A DNA stretch of 64,000 bases from Candidatus Mycolicibacterium alkanivorans (GCF_022760805.1 NZ_JAIVFL010000001.1:1116001-1180000), one strand, 5' to 3'; shown: positions 19,643 through 29,644, counted from the stretch's first letter. Numbers and translations are program-made. Notes: generated by a model not told the origin, from the sequence alone.

Positions 19643-20979
19643 AGCGGCGGGACCTCCGTCGAGAACAGCCAGGCGTTCCACAATGGACGCAGCGACTCCT
19701 CGGCGTAGTTGGCCGCCAGACCGGTGAAGTCGTCGGTGACGACGGTGCTGTGCCGGTGACGGGTGGTCCAGTCCCGCAGCAGGGCGAAGAATTTGTCGTC
19801 ACCGATGGCGGTGCGCAGCACGTGCAGGGTGAGCGCGCCCCGCTTGTAGACGCGGTCGTCGAACATGTCCTGCGGCCCGGGGTCGGCCAGCAGCAGGTTC
19901 TGCGGCGAGTTGGCCAGCTTCTGGTGGTAGTGCCGCGCCCACTCATCGGCGCTCCGGCCGCCGGAGTTCTCCGACCACAACCACTCCGCGTAGCAGGCGA
20001 ATCCCTCGTGCAGCCAGATGTCGCGCCAGCGCCGCGCGGTCACGCTGTTGCCGAACCACTGGTGGGCCAGCTCGTGGGCGATCAACCGTTCCGAGCCGCG
20101 GTTGCCGTCGCAGTGGTTGGCGCCGAAGATCGAAATCCCTTGGGCCTCAAGCGGTATTTCGAGGTCGTCGTCGGTCACCACGACGGTGTAGCCGTTGCTC
20201 AGGGGATAGGGCCCGAACAGCGTGATGAACAGCTTCATCATCTGCGGTTGACGGCCGAAGTCGTGATCGAAGTTGGCCCGCAGGCGATCCGGCAGTGCGG
20301 CCTGCATCGGTACTGGCGCCTTGGGCAACTTGAGAGTTCCGTACATGCCGATCTGCAGCGTCGCCAGATAGGTCGACGTCGGTTCGGGCTGCTCGTAGGT
20401 CCACACGGTCTGCGCGGCGCGGACCCGGCGCGACACCAGCTCGCCGTTGGCGATCGCCCGGTACGGACTGTCGGTGCTGATCTGGATGCGGTAACTGGCC
20501 TTCGCGCTGGGATGGTCGTCGCAGGGAAACCACGAAGCCGCCCCGTTTGGCTGGCCCGCGACCAGAACCCCGTTAGACAGCTCTTCGAAACCGACTTCGC
20601 CCCACGGGGTTCGGAGGGGCCGCGGTGATCCGCTGTAGCGCACCTCGATCGACATCGCCGCCCCGGCCGGCAACGCCGAGTTGAGGGTGATGTGCAGCTT
20701 GCGGTGGGCGGCGCGGAAGTTCGCCGGCCGACGGCCGTCGACGGTCACCTTGGATACCGACAGCGCATCGGACAGGTCGAGGGTGAACGTCTTGAGCGAG
20801 GTCAAGGTGACAGCGGTGATGGTGGCGCTTCCGGCCAGCCGGTTGATCGCCACCTTGTACTCCAGGGTGAGTTCATAGCGCGACACCCGGTATCCGAAGT
20901 TGCCGTTGTTCGGCAGGTACGGGTCGATGACGGGGGCCGCGCCGCTCTTCTTGACGGCCTTCTTGACGGGTCGTTTCAC
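19639..20979 (-). CDS. M1-family zinc metallopeptidase (aminopeptidase-like)
   Basis: 446 residues, a compact M1 enzyme. The zinc site is HELAHQWFGN with the third ligand Glu in LHEGFACYAEW. The usual GAMEN exopeptidase motif appears as PLEAQGISIFG, keeping the Glu. The first ~45 residues are Lys-rich without a clear signal peptide. ATG 20979 overlaps the stop of the upstream NRPS (ATGA), so the two are translated together. Coupling with the NRPS suggests it trims or turns over the NRPS product. M. tuberculosis has no equivalent at this locus as far as I recall. Confidence 0.9.
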   Translation of the reverse strand: MKRPVKKAVKKSGAAPVIDPYLPNNGNFGYRVSRYELTLEYKVAINRLAGSATITAVTLTSLKTFTLDLSDALSVSKVTVDGRRPANFRAAHRKLHITLNSALPAGAAMSIEVRYSGSPRPLRTPWGEVGFEELSNGVLVAGQPNGAASWFPCDDHPSAKASYRIQISTDSPYRAIANGELVSRRVRAAQTVWTYEQPEPTSTYLATLQIGMYGTLKLPKAPVPMQAALPDRLRANFDHDFGRQPQMMKLFITLFGPYPLSNGYTVVVTDDDLEIPLEAQGISIFGANHCDGNRGSERLIAHELAHQWFGNSVTARRWRDIWLHEGFACYAEWLWSENSGGRSADEWARHYHQKLANSPQNLLLADPGPQDMFDDRVYKRGALTLHVLRTAIGDDKFFALLRDWTTRHRHSTVVTDDFTGLAANYAEESLRPLWNAWLFSTEVPPL

Positions 20980-23900
20980 GCCGCGGTATCCCTGGACTGC
21001 CCGGCACGGTCGCCGTCACGGGATTTCTTGCGGGAAACCACCCACGGTGCAATGGGATTGCCCTGCCAGCGAGTCGAGGCGGGCACCTCGTCACCACGCA
21101 TCACCAGCGAGGCCGGCCCGACGGTGGCACCGGCGCCGATCTTGGCAGCCGGCAACGCCACGCAGTGCGGGCCCAGCGTTGCGCCGTCCTCCAGCACGAC
21201 GGTGTCCATCCGCATGATCCGGTCGTGGAACAGGTGGGTCTGCACCACGCAACCGCGGTTGACGGTGCTGCCGCACTGCAGCGTCACCAGGTCCGCTTCG
21301 GGCAGCCAGTACGTCTCACACCACACCCCGCGCCCGATGCGGGCACCGAGTGCCCGCAGCCACAGGTTCATCACCGGAGTGCCGGAGGCGGCCCGGGCGA
21401 ACCACGGCGCGGCCACGCTCTCGACGAACGTATCCGACACCTCGTTGCGCCAGACGAACGACGACCACAGCGGGTACTCGACGGCCTGGATGCGGCCGAC
21501 CACGATCCATTTCGCGGCAACGGCCGTTCCGCCGGCCACCGCGCCGGCGGCCAGCAGCAGCACGCCGCAGGCCAGCGCGGCCCAGCCGTAGCCGAAGTGC
21601 AGAATCAGCGCCTGGAGGGCGGCCAGCACCGCGACGCCGATGGCGAACGTCACCATCACCGGGATCAGCCGGCAGGTCTCGACGGTCGCGCGCATGACCT
21701 TCAGCCGCGCAGACGGCTGATACGTCAGTGAGGCGTCGACCTCGTCGGCGTGGCGGCGCAACCGGATCGGCGGGCTGCCCAGCCACGACGAACCGGCCTT
21801 GGCCTTGTGCGGTGCGGCCGACAAGACGGCCACCAACCCGTCGTCGGGAACCCGGCGGCCGGGCTGGGTGATCCCGGAGTTGCCCAGGAATGCCCGCTTG
21901 CCGACGGTGGCCTTCGCAGCGTGCATCCAGCCGCCGCCCAGTTCGTAGGAGGCGACCATGGTGTCGTCGGCCAGGAACGCACCGTCCTCGATGACGGTGA
22001 ATTTCGGGGTCAGCAGTGCGGTCGAAATCTCGGTGTTGCGACCGACTTTCGCGCCCAGCAGCCGCAACCACCACGGGGTGAGCAGGCTGGCGTAGATGGG
22101 GAACAGGTAGTTGCGCGCGGCGTCCATCAGCCGCTCGGTGGCCCACAGCTGCCACCCGATGCGGCTGCGCACCGGGTGATAGCCCTCCCGCAGGCCGATC
22201 GACAGCACCCTCACGGTGACCACGGTCAGCAACGCATAGAACGCCATCGCCGCCAGAGTCGCGACCGGGATCCATGGCGCCGCAACGGCAACCGCGGAAC
22301 CGAAGGTCGCGCAGTGACGGGCCGGCCACAGCAGGACCGCCAGCCCGACCGCCAGCGACACCAGCGGCACCGCGCCGAGCAGCACCGAGGTCAGGCCGTA
22401 GACCACGAGCCACTGCGCGGCGCGCGGGGGCCGGTGCTCCGGCCACGGGTGGCGCGCCTTGCCGGACTTCACCGCGGGCGAGCCCTTCCAGTACTGGCCG
22501 TTCTTGACCTTGCCCACCACTCCCGAGCCGGGTGCCACGTCGGCGTCCTTGCCCACCACCGCACCGGGGAACAGCGTGGTGCGCGCCCCGATAGTCGAGT
22601 CGTTGCCAACGGTGATCGGCCCGACGTGGAACAGGTCGCCGTCGATCCAGTGCCCGGTCAAGTCGACCTCCGGTTCGATGGAACAGCGGTGGCCCAGCCG
22701 CAGCATGCCGGTCACCGGGGGCGCCGAATGGAGATCCACGCCGTTGCCGACCTCGTTACCCAGTGCCCGCGCGTAGTACACCAGCCACGGCGCGCCGGAC
22801 AGGTTCTCCGCGCCGCTGGCGTCGGCGAGCCGCTCGGCCAGCCACACCCGCAGGTGCTCGGGGCCGCCGCGGCGGTACGTGCCCGGCTCCAGCCCGGACA
22901 GCAGCGTTCGCGCGCCCAGAGCCGCGATGCCCATCCGCCCCAGCGGGGTGATGAACAACACGAACGCGACCGCGATCAGCCACCAGTTGAGCGGCACCAG
23001 CCATGGCAGTGGATGCACGGCGGCGGCGACGTTGTTGATCAACGCCAGCCAGGTGAGCCACTGCAGACCGGTCAGCGTCGCCAGCGGCACCGACAGCAGC
23101 ATCTGGGCGACCTGGGTGCTGACCGGCGTGGGCCGCACGTCGCGTGGGGTGACGGCTACCGCCGGCGAGAGCTCGTCGAGGAACTCCGCCAGCGATCCCA
23201 GCCGCGGATGGTCGTAGAGCTGGGCGACGGTCAGCTGCGGATAGTGTGCGCGCAGCGCGGCCACCAACTGGGCTGCCGACAGCGAACCTCCGCCAAGTGC
23301 GAAGAAGTCGGCCTCCGGCCCGTCGACCACCGCACCGAGGACGTCGCGCCACAGCCCGGCCAGCCACCCCGTCGTGCCGTCGAGGTCGGGTTCGTTCTCC
23401 CGATAGCCCGGCGGCGGCCAGGGCAGCGCATTGCGGTCCACCTTGCCCGAGGTGCGGGTGGGCAGTTCGTCGACCAGAACCAGCCGCGGCACCAGCGCTG
23501 CCGGCAGGATCTCGGCGAGCTGCGCCCGCGCCGCGGCCAGGTCGAAGTCCGGGTCGGTGCTCGCGATGTAGCCGACCAGCATCGGGGTGCCGCTCGCGGT
23601 GCGACGGACCGCCGCCGCGCCGCCGCTGACCCCCGGCAGGTGCACCAGTGCGGAGTCGACCTCGCCCAGTTCGATGCGCCGCCCGCCGACCTTCACCTGA
23701 TCGTCGGCGCGGCCCTGGAAGTACAGCCCGTCGGATTCCAGGCGGACCAGGTCACCGCTGCGATACGCGCGCGCCCAGCCCAGCGACTCCATCGGCGCGT
23801 ACTTCTCGGCGTCCTTTTCCGGGTCGAGGTAGCGGGCCAGCCCGACGCCGCCGATCACCAGCTCACCGACGCCGCCGAGGGGAACAGGTGCGCCGGCCGC

Positions 23901-24917
23901 GTCGACCACCGCCAGATCCCAGCCCGGCAGCGGCCGTCCGATGCTCACCGGGCTCGGTCCTAACCCCGGATCGCTCCGCTCCTGCCTGCCGGTGCCGTCG
24001 AGGCGGGCGGCGCTGGCCACCACCGTGGCCTCCGTCGGCCCGTAGGTGTTCCACACTTCCCGGCCCTCGACCGCCAGGCGCTCGGCCAGCTCGGGCGGGC
24101 AGGCTTCGCCGCCGAAGATCAGCAGTCGCACCGACTCCAGCGCCTCGGCCGGCCACAGTGAGGCCAGCGTGGGCACCGTCGAGACCACGGTGATGTCGCG
24201 GGCCACCAGCCACGGTCCGAGGTCCATGCCGCTGCGCACCAGGGCACGCGGTGCGGGTACCAGGCACGCACCGTGCCGCCAGGCCAGCCACATCTCCTCA
24301 CACGAGGCGTCGAACGCGACCGACAGCCCGGCCAGTACCCGGTCGCCGGGACCAATCGGGTTGTCCTGCAGGAATATCTGCGCCTCGGCGTCGACGAACG
24401 CCGCCGCGTTGCGGTGCGTCACCGCAACGCCCTTGGGGGTCCCGGTCGATCCCGAGGTGAAGATGATCCAGGCGTCGTCGCGGCCCAGCGGCGCCGTCGC
24501 CCGCCAGCCGCGGGAGGATCCGTCGCCCCGGGACAGGCCGGCTTCTGTGATGACGCCGACCACGCCGGCCTCGCCGAACACCAGATGGGCCCGCTCGTCG
24601 GGGTCGTCGGCGTCCACCGGAACGTAGGCGGCCCCAGCGGCCAGCGTCGAGAGGATGGCCACGTACAGGGCATAGTTGCCCGACGGCATCCGGATGCCGA
24701 TCCGGTCGCCGCGGCCGATGCCCCGCGCGCCCAGCCATTCCACGCTGGCCTCGATGTCGGCGATCAGCTCGGCGTAGGTCAGCACCACGCTGCCGTCGTC
24801 GATGGCCGGCGCGTCCGGGTAGCGGACCGCGGTGGCGTAGAGGATGTCGATCAGCGTGCGTGGCGCCGGGGCGCGTTCCGACAACAGGTACTGAGCGGGA
24901 ATTTCCGGCATCGCCAC
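20976..24917 (-). CDS. Pls/PosA-like single-module NRPS with membrane C-terminal region
   Basis: 1313 residues. Adenylation domain ~25-500 (IIFTSGSTGTPKGVAVTHR; NTYGPTEAT; YRSGDLVRLESDG; TSGKVDRNALP). Carrier protein ~520-590, with the phosphopantetheine Ser in LGGGSLSAAQL. Then membrane segments interspersed with left-handed beta-helix (hexapeptide-type) regions to the C-terminus. There is no ordinary condensation or thioesterase domain. This layout and length match the poly-lysine-synthetase (Pls/PosA) family, which makes isopeptide-linked homopolymers. The pocket region reads FDASCEEMW, so an acidic residue occupies the usual 239 position. Substrate unknown. Start ATG 24917 or 24911. Confidence 0.88.
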   Translation of the reverse strand: MAMPEIPAQYLLSERAPAPRTLIDILYATAVRYPDAPAIDDGSVVLTYAELIADIEASVEWLGARGIGRGDRIGIRMPSGNYALYVAILSTLAAGAAYVPVDADDPDERAHLVFGEAGVVGVITEAGLSRGDGSSRGWRATAPLGRDDAWIIFTSGSTGTPKGVAVTHRNAAAFVDAEAQIFLQDNPIGPGDRVLAGLSVAFDASCEEMWLAWRHGACLVPAPRALVRSGMDLGPWLVARDITVVSTVPTLASLWPAEALESVRLLIFGGEACPPELAERLAVEGREVWNTYGPTEATVVASAARLDGTGRQERSDPGLGPSPVSIGRPLPGWDLAVVDAAGAPVPLGGVGELVIGGVGLARYLDPEKDAEKYAPMESLGWARAYRSGDLVRLESDGLYFQGRADDQVKVGGRRIELGEVDSALVHLPGVSGGAAAVRRTASGTPMLVGYIASTDPDFDLAAARAQLAEILPAALVPRLVLVDELPTRTSGKVDRNALPWPPPGYRENEPDLDGTTGWLAGLWRDVLGAVVDGPEADFFALGGGSLSAAQLVAALRAHYPQLTVAQLYDHPRLGSLAEFLDELSPAVAVTPRDVRPTPVSTQVAQMLLSVPLATLTGLQWLTWLALINNVAAAVHPLPWLVPLNWWLIAVAFVLFITPLGRMGIAALGARTLLSGLEPGTYRRGGPEHLRVWLAERLADASGAENLSGAPWLVYYARALGNEVGNGVDLHSAPPVTGMLRLGHRCSIEPEVDLTGHWIDGDLFHVGPITVGNDSTIGARTTLFPGAVVGKDADVAPGSGVVGKVKNGQYWKGSPAVKSGKARHPWPEHRPPRAAQWLVVYGLTSVLLGAVPLVSLAVGLAVLLWPARHCATFGSAVAVAAPWIPVATLAAMAFYALLTVVTVRVLSIGLREGYHPVRSRIGWQLWATERLMDAARNYLFPIYASLLTPWWLRLLGAKVGRNTEISTALLTPKFTVIEDGAFLADDTMVASYELGGGWMHAAKATVGKRAFLGNSGITQPGRRVPDDGLVAVLSAAPHKAKAGSSWLGSPPIRLRRHADEVDASLTYQPSARLKVMRATVETCRLIPVMVTFAIGVAVLAALQALILHFGYGWAALACGVLLLAAGAVAGGTAVAAKWIVVGRIQAVEYPLWSSFVWRNEVSDTFVESVAAPWFARAASGTPVMNLWLRALGARIGRGVWCETYWLPEADLVTLQCGSTVNRGCVVQTHLFHDRIMRMDTVVLEDGATLGPHCVALPAAKIGAGATVGPASLVMRGDEVPASTRWQGNPIAPWVVSRKKSRDGDRAGQSRDTAA

Positions 24918-24984
24918 GACTGTGGATACTAGGCCGCGCCGACGACGGGGCAGCGCTGGACGCGGCCCGGATTGTGCGCGAGAG

Positions 24985-25016
24985 CTCCCCTCTGACAGAC
25001 TGCTGTCAGAGGGGAG
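24985..25016. promoter_or_regulatory. Perfect 14-bp dyad with 4-nt loop in NRPS-terC divergent region
   Basis: CTCCCCTCTGACAG (24985-24998), loop ACTG, then its exact complement (25003-25016). It lies 68 bp upstream of the NRPS start and 113 bp upstream of the terC GTG. No T-run follows, so it is not a classical terminator. It could be an operator for a dimeric regulator or a structured leader of either gene. Confidence 0.6.
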
Positions 25017-25129
25017 TATTCCTCGGCCGCGGTGTCGTCACCACGGCGGTCGTCATCGACCGTCCGGTGCCGCGGGTCGCATCGCGACGGAAGAGACCTC
25101 GGACGTTTTGTGACGCCCGGAGGTCGGTT

Positions 25130-26098
25130 GTGAACGTGTCCCAGCTCGAGTGGCTGATCACCCTTGGTGTGACGGTCGCCGTCCTGCTGTTCGACGTGAT
25201 CGTGATCGCCCGGCGGCCGCACGAGCCGTCGATGCGCGAGTGCGCTCTGTATCTGTCGTTCTACGTCGGGCTGGCGATCGCCTTCGGCATCTGGGTGTGG
25301 AACTTCCACGGCAGCCAGTTCGGGCTGGAGTTCTTCGCCGGCTGGCTCACCGAGTACAGCCTGTCGGTGGACAACCTGTTCATCTTCATCATCATCATGG
25401 CCAGCTTCAACGTGCCGAAGGTCTACCAGCAGCAGGCGCTGCTCGTGGGTATCGTGCTGGCCCTGATCTTCCGCGGGATCTTCATCGCGCTGGGTGCCGT
25501 TGCGATCAAACAGTTTTCGTGGATCTTCTACATCTTCGGCGCGTTCCTGGTCTACACCGCGATCAGGCTGGTCCGCGACACCGACCACAGCGACGACGCC
25601 GAGAACTCGGTGGTGCGCTTCGCCCAGACGTACCTGAACACGACCGACAAGTGGGCCGGGCTCAAGCTCTACGTCAAAGACGGCGGCAAGCGGCTGATGA
25701 CCCCGATGTTCCTGGTCGTCGTCGCCCTGGGCACCACCGACCTGCTCTTCGCGCTGGACTCGATCCCGGCGATCTACGGGCTGACCAGCGAGCCCTACCT
25801 GGTGTTCACCGCCAACCTGTTCGCGTTGATGGGCCTGCGGCAGCTGTACTTCATGCTCGGCGACCTGCTGAACCGGCTGGTCTACCTGTCGCAGGGCCTG
25901 GCGTTCATCCTGTTCTTCATCGGCGTCAAGTTGGTGCTGCACGCGCTGCACGACAACACCCTGCCGTTCGTCAACGGCGGTGAACACGTCGACGTCCCGG
26001 AGATCCCCACGCTACTGAGCCTGGCCGTGATCATCCTGACGTTGTTCCTGACGATGGTGGCAAGCCTGGTCAAGACCCGGGTGATCGACAAGGCCTGA
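25130..26098 (+). CDS. TerC/Alx-family membrane protein
   Basis: 322 residues with about nine membrane helices. The family acidic motif WLTEYSLSVDNLFIF is at ~60-75, and a second conserved segment GTTDLLFALDSIPA at ~200. TerC/Alx proteins export manganese or help load metal onto secreted proteins; the exact role here is unknown. GTG 25130 is chosen because GGAGG lies 9-10 bp upstream and because N-terminal hydrophobicity begins there; a longer open frame upstream runs through the dyad and is unlikely to be coding. Confidence 0.93.
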   Translation: MNVSQLEWLITLGVTVAVLLFDVIVIARRPHEPSMRECALYLSFYVGLAIAFGIWVWNFHGSQFGLEFFAGWLTEYSLSVDNLFIFIIIMASFNVPKVYQQQALLVGIVLALIFRGIFIALGAVAIKQFSWIFYIFGAFLVYTAIRLVRDTDHSDDAENSVVRFAQTYLNTTDKWAGLKLYVKDGGKRLMTPMFLVVVALGTTDLLFALDSIPAIYGLTSEPYLVFTANLFALMGLRQLYFMLGDLLNRLVYLSQGLAFILFFIGVKLVLHALHDNTLPFVNGGEHVDVPEIPTLLSLAVIILTLFLTMVASLVKTRVIDKA

Positions 26099-26171
26099 CA
26101 GGTCCGAGCCTTTCCCTTCCCGGTGATCACAACCCTTGGCGCCGTCGGCCGGCGCCCATAGCGTGACGGGC

Positions 26172-26597
26172 ATGCCGGAGACCCGAACGCGCGGACGACG
26201 TGCGCTGCGAGTGTTCATCACCGACCCGGTGGGCCGGTGGACGGAGCTGACCGGAGGTGGGCACCCGGTGGTGCGGCTGAGCGCACCGGACCTGCAGGAG
26301 GCGCGCCGGCGGCGCCGCAGGCTGCCCGCCGATGTCACCGTCGTCCTCGATGTCGCGGTCGCGGTGGCCGACGACTCCCGCGCCGCGCTGACCGCGCTGT
26401 CGGGTCGCGCCGGTGACTCCACCGTCGCCTACGCCGGCACGGTCGACGGGCTGGCCGGCCTGGTCGCCGACCTCTACGTCGCCGGGGTCGCCGACGGTGT
26501 CACGCTGATCCCGGTGACTCCGGACGACGACGTGCGCGGGTACGCCCGGGACGCGCTGAGCCGCATCCGGAGCCGGCTGCGGATCCCGGCCGCCTAG
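26172..26597 (+). CDS. Hypothetical protein, possible luciferase-like C-terminal fragment
   Basis: 141 residues, strongly Arg-rich in the first half (EARRRRRRLPADVTVV). The end (LVADLYVAGVADGVTLIP then VRGYARDALSRIRSRL) resembles the C-terminal part of F420/FMN luciferase-like monooxygenases, so it may be a shrunken relative. The first Met giving a compact N-terminus is ATG 26172. Stands alone between terC and the SpoIIAA-like gene. Function not assigned. Confidence 0.5.
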   Translation: MPETRTRGRRALRVFITDPVGRWTELTGGGHPVVRLSAPDLQEARRRRRRLPADVTVVLDVAVAVADDSRAALTALSGRAGDSTVAYAGTVDGLAGLVADLYVAGVADGVTLIPVTPDDDVRGYARDALSRIRSRLRIPAA

Positions 26598-26643
26598 CTA
26601 GGCGCCGCGCCGCCTACCCTGGTATCCGGAGGGAGGCATCACG

Positions 26644-27015
26644 ATGATCGAAGTACTTCCGGACATGCCGGCCGGCGTCACGGGATTCCGGGTCTCGGGC
26701 CGGCTCAGCGGGGACGAGCTCAAGCAGTTCCGGCCGAGGTTCGATGCGGCGCTGGAGAAGGGCGAGGACATCAGGATCGTCGAGGTCATCGGCTCCGATT
26801 ACGAGGGCTTCGGCCCCGGCGGGCTGCTCGAGGACTTCAAGATGGGCTTCGGCACGGTCTATCCGCACCACGCGGCTTTCAAGCGCATCGCAATCGTCAC
26901 CGACAAGGACTGGGTGGCGCACACGCTGCACGCGCTGGCGTGGCTGGTCCCGGGCGAGTGTGCGGTGTTCGGTCTCGACGAGCTCGACCGAGCCATCCAG
27001 TGGGCTGCGGGGTAG
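26644..27015 (+). CDS. SpoIIAA-like (STAS-fold) protein
   Basis: 123 residues matching the small SpoIIAA-like family: MIEVLPDMPAGVTGFRVSG at the start, GLLEDFKMGFGTVYPHH in the middle and RIAIVTDKDWV before a final helix. No membrane segment. The family is widespread but functionally uncertain; it binds small hydrophobic ligands in some structures. GGAGGG lies 8-12 bp upstream of the ATG. It ends 3 bp before the stop of the convergent gene. Confidence 0.88.
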   Translation: MIEVLPDMPAGVTGFRVSGRLSGDELKQFRPRFDAALEKGEDIRIVEVIGSDYEGFGPGGLLEDFKMGFGTVYPHHAAFKRIAIVTDKDWVAHTLHALAWLVPGECAVFGLDELDRAIQWAAG

Positions 27016-27018
27016 TTC

Positions 27019-27582
27019 TCAGGCCCAGTTGTCGTAGCCGCCCTCGGGGCCGAGCATGCGCTCGAGGCGGCTGCGGTTGATCCGGGCCAGCTCGTTGCGC
27101 ACCATCTTGCGTTCGGTCTCCGGATCGTGGTGCATACGGTCGCGGACGGCGGCGATGACTGACTCCGCGCGATGCTCGGGAGCCAAACCGCCGATGTGCA
27201 TGACGAAGTGGTGGCCGAAGCGTTCGGCGTAATCGTTGACGACGGTGTTCAGCTCCGCCATCACCTCGGGACGGTCGTCCCACACCGAGCAGTGCTCGGC
27301 GGCGGACTTGGTGCTGCGCGGCCGGGTGCCGACGTGCGGGTAGGCCTGCAGGATGTCGTCGATCGAGGTCTCCGACAAGGAGAACAGCAGCGCGTCGGCT
27401 CGGCGGAACAGCGCGTTGTGGTCGGCGTAGGGGCGCCCGCGAGCCAGGTCGCGCGCCAGCGTCACGCTGTTGCAGCACTCGTAGAGTGCATGCAGGGCCT
27501 TCTTCTCGGGAAGCTCATTGAACGCCTCGAGTCCGATGCCCTGGTGTAACAACACACAGCCATCATCGAAGTGCCAAACCAC
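27019..27582 (-). CDS. OHCU decarboxylase-like protein (uricase pathway family)
   Basis: 187 residues. The fold of 2-oxo-4-hydroxy-4-carboxy-5-ureidoimidazoline decarboxylase is suggested by FNELPEKKALHALYECCNS, YAERFGHHFVMHIGG and the C-terminal ELARINRSRLERML. In characterised enzymes the catalytic His is in a HPxxG motif; here the equivalent reads AYPHVG, with Tyr in its place and a His two residues on, so activity is uncertain. No allantoin or urate genes surround it. GTG 27555 is an alternative start. Confidence 0.65.
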   Translation of the reverse strand: MVWHFDDGCVLLHQGIGLEAFNELPEKKALHALYECCNSVTLARDLARGRPYADHNALFRRADALLFSLSETSIDDILQAYPHVGTRPRSTKSAAEHCSVWDDRPEVMAELNTVVNDYAERFGHHFVMHIGGLAPEHRAESVIAAVRDRMHHDPETERKMVRNELARINRSRLERMLGPEGGYDNWA

Positions 27583-27655
27583 AACCGGGTTACCGGATGT
27601 TACGGGCAGGCTAAATATGCCCGGATGCGGATGAGCAGCGTCACGTCGGGGACGT

Positions 27656-28144
27656 TCAGTGGCCCTCGGCAGCGAACCGTGCCCGGGATTTCTCCACCTC
27701 AGCCTCGGCCTCGGCGCGGCCCACCCAGTCGGCGGCCTTCACGAACTTGCCCGGCTCGAGGTCTTTATAGTGCGCGAAGAAGTGCTTGATGCCGTCGAGT
27801 TCGTGCTGCGGCACGTCATGCAGGTCCTGTATGTGGTCCCAGCGCGGATCACCGGCGGGCACACAGAGCACCTTGTCGTCGCCACCGGCCTCGTCGACCA
27901 TCTTGAACATCGCTACCGGCCGCGCCTCCACCAGCACGCCGGGGAACACGGGCTGGGGAAGCAGCACCATCGCGTCGAGCGGGTCGCCGTCGGCGCCGAG
28001 GGTGTCCTCGATGAAGCCGTAGTCGGCGGGGTAGGCCATCGGGGTGTAGAGGTAGCGGTCCAGCCGCAGGCGGCCGCTGTCGTGGTCCACCTCGTACTTG
28101 TTGCGCTGACCCCTGGGGATCTCGATGGTGACGTCGAATTCCAC
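27656..28144 (-). CDS. ppa: Inorganic pyrophosphatase
   Basis: Hydrolyses pyrophosphate to phosphate, pulling biosynthetic reactions forward. 162 residues, the same as Rv3628. Family I signature DGDPLDAMV is present, with upstream [14 protein letters not shown] and [11 protein letters not shown] 28144 is the start because it gives the family N-terminus [12 protein letters not shown]; longer frames upstream run into the divergent carboxypeptidase promoter. Single-gene unit divergent from the PBP4-type gene. Confidence 0.97.
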   Translation of the reverse strand: MEFDVTIEIPRGQRNKYEVDHDSGRLRLDRYLYTPMAYPADYGFIEDTLGADGDPLDAMVLLPQPVFPGVLVEARPVAMFKMVDEAGGDDKVLCVPAGDPRWDHIQDLHDVPQHELDGIKHFFAHYKDLEPGKFVKAADWVGRAEAEAEVEKSRARFAAEGH

Positions 28145-28258
28145 CCCGCGACTCCTTCCCGCTGAATCTTGTCGCCCGGCGGCGACGGCGCCTAACCCTA
28201 ACGCGGGGTTACCCTGCGCTACAGGGTGGGCACAATGAACAAAGCAGTCAGGAGATCC

Positions 28259-29644
28259 ATGGGTCCCTCTCGGTGGCGGCGTTCCACCCACGCAATGGTC
28301 GCCGCATCGGTCGTGGCGCTGGTCGCCGTCGTCGTGGCGGTGGTGGCCGTCTTCACGACCGGCGGTAACACCGGCAATGCGCAGGTCCCCGCCGCCCGGC
28401 CGCCCGCGGCAGCCAACCCGGGCGTCGTGCCGGTGTCGGACTCCGCGGGCGCGCCCACCGCCGCCGGTGTGGCCGCCGCGCTGGCTGGACCCGTCGCCGA
28501 TCCGAATCTCGGCGACGTCACCGGCCGGATCTCCGACGCCAAGACCGGCGAGCAGTTCTGGGAGCAGCGCGCCGGTATGCCGATGCTGCCGGCGTCGACC
28601 AACAAGATGCTCACCACCGGCGCGGCCCTGCTCACCCTCGCCCGCGACGAACGCCTCACCACCACCGTCGTCGCGGCCGACCAGACCCGTCAGCCCGGCG
28701 TGGTGGTGCTCGTCGGCGGTGGAGATCCGATCCTGTCGGCCGCCCCGCCCGGCGAGGAAACCTGGTATCGTGGCGCGGCCCGCATCAGCGACCTCGCCGG
28801 TCAGGTACGCAAGAGCGGCATCACCGTCATGGCGGTCCAAGTGGACAACTCCCTGTTCAGCGGGCCGGACTTCGCGCCGGGCTGGGACCCCGCCGACATC
28901 TCCGGCGGCGACATCGCCCCGATCCAGTCAGTGATGATCGACGCCGGACGCACCCAGCCGACAACCGACGAGTCGCGCCGCTCGACGACCCCTGCCCTCG
29001 ACGCCGGCCGGGCGCTGGCCACGGCGCTCGGCGTCGATCCCGCGAAGGTCGTCTTCGCTCCCGGTCCGCCGACCGGACGGCAGCTGGCATCGGTGCAGTC
29101 GGCACCGTTGATCGAGCGGCTGGGACAGATGATGAACGCCTCCGACAACGTGATGGCCGAGACCATCGGCCGCGAGGTGGCCAAGGCGACCGGGCGCCCG
29201 CTCAGCTTCGCCGGCGGTGTCGACGCGGTCACCAGCAAGCTGGCGTCTGCGGGCATCGACATGACCGGCGCGACCCTGGTCGATTCCAGCGGACTTTCGG
29301 TTCTCGACCGGCTGACCGCCAAAACCCTCGACGAGGTCGTCGGCGCCGCGGCCGGCCCGAATCAACCGGCCATGCGTCCGCTGCTCGACCTGCTGCCCAT
29401 CGCCGGCGGCAGCGGCACGCTGTCGGACCGCTTTCTCACCGGCGATGTGAAGACCTCGTCGGCCGGATGGCTGCGCGCCAAAACCGGCTCCCTCACGGCG
29501 ATCAACTCGCTGGCCGGGATCGTGACTGACGCCAGCGGCCGGGTGCTGACCTTCGCCTTCATCTCCAACGACGCCGGCCCGATGGGCCGCATCGCCATCG
29601 ACGCGCTGGCCGGAACCCTGCGCACCTGCGGCTGCGGCGCATGA
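28259..29644 (+). CDS. D-alanyl-D-alanine carboxypeptidase, PBP4/DacB type (Rv3627c-like)
   Basis: 461 residues. An N-terminal membrane anchor/signal (~15-40) precedes a periplasmic penicillin-binding domain of the S13 type. Catalytic motifs: SxxK in PASTNKML, SxN in [11 protein letters not shown] in LRAKTGSL. It trims or cleaves peptidoglycan stem peptides. ATG 28259 is preferred, as AGGAG lies just upstream and the resulting [11 protein letters not shown] matches the mycobacterial family; an upstream ATG at 28235 exists. The stop overlaps the next ATG by 4 bp. Confidence 0.93.
   Translation: MGPSRWRRSTHAMVAASVVALVAVVVAVVAVFTTGGNTGNAQVPAARPPAAANPGVVPVSDSAGAPTAAGVAAALAGPVADPNLGDVTGRISDAKTGEQFWEQRAGMPMLPASTNKMLTTGAALLTLARDERLTTTVVAADQTRQPGVVVLVGGGDPILSAAPPGEETWYRGAARISDLAGQVRKSGITVMAVQVDNSLFSGPDFAPGWDPADISGGDIAPIQSVMIDAGRTQPTTDESRRSTTPALDAGRALATALGVDPAKVVFAPGPPTGRQLASVQSAPLIERLGQMMNASDNVMAETIGREVAKATGRPLSFAGGVDAVTSKLASAGIDMTGATLVDSSGLSVLDRLTAKTLDEVVGAAAGPNQPAMRPLLDLLPIAGGSGTLSDRFLTGDVKTSSAGWLRAKTGSLTAINSLAGIVTDASGRVLTFAFISNDAGPMGRIAIDALAGTLRTCGCGA

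Noticed and set aside
21750..23963. 737-codon frame antisense to the NRPS
   Set aside because: Arg/Gly/Gln/His-rich translation of the complementary strand; the NRPS motifs prove the other strand is coding.
24860..25129. N-terminal extension of TerC upstream of GTG 25130
   Set aside because: It would translate the perfect dyad and an Arg-rich stretch and overlap the NRPS start; the ribosome binding site and hydrophobic start favour 25130.
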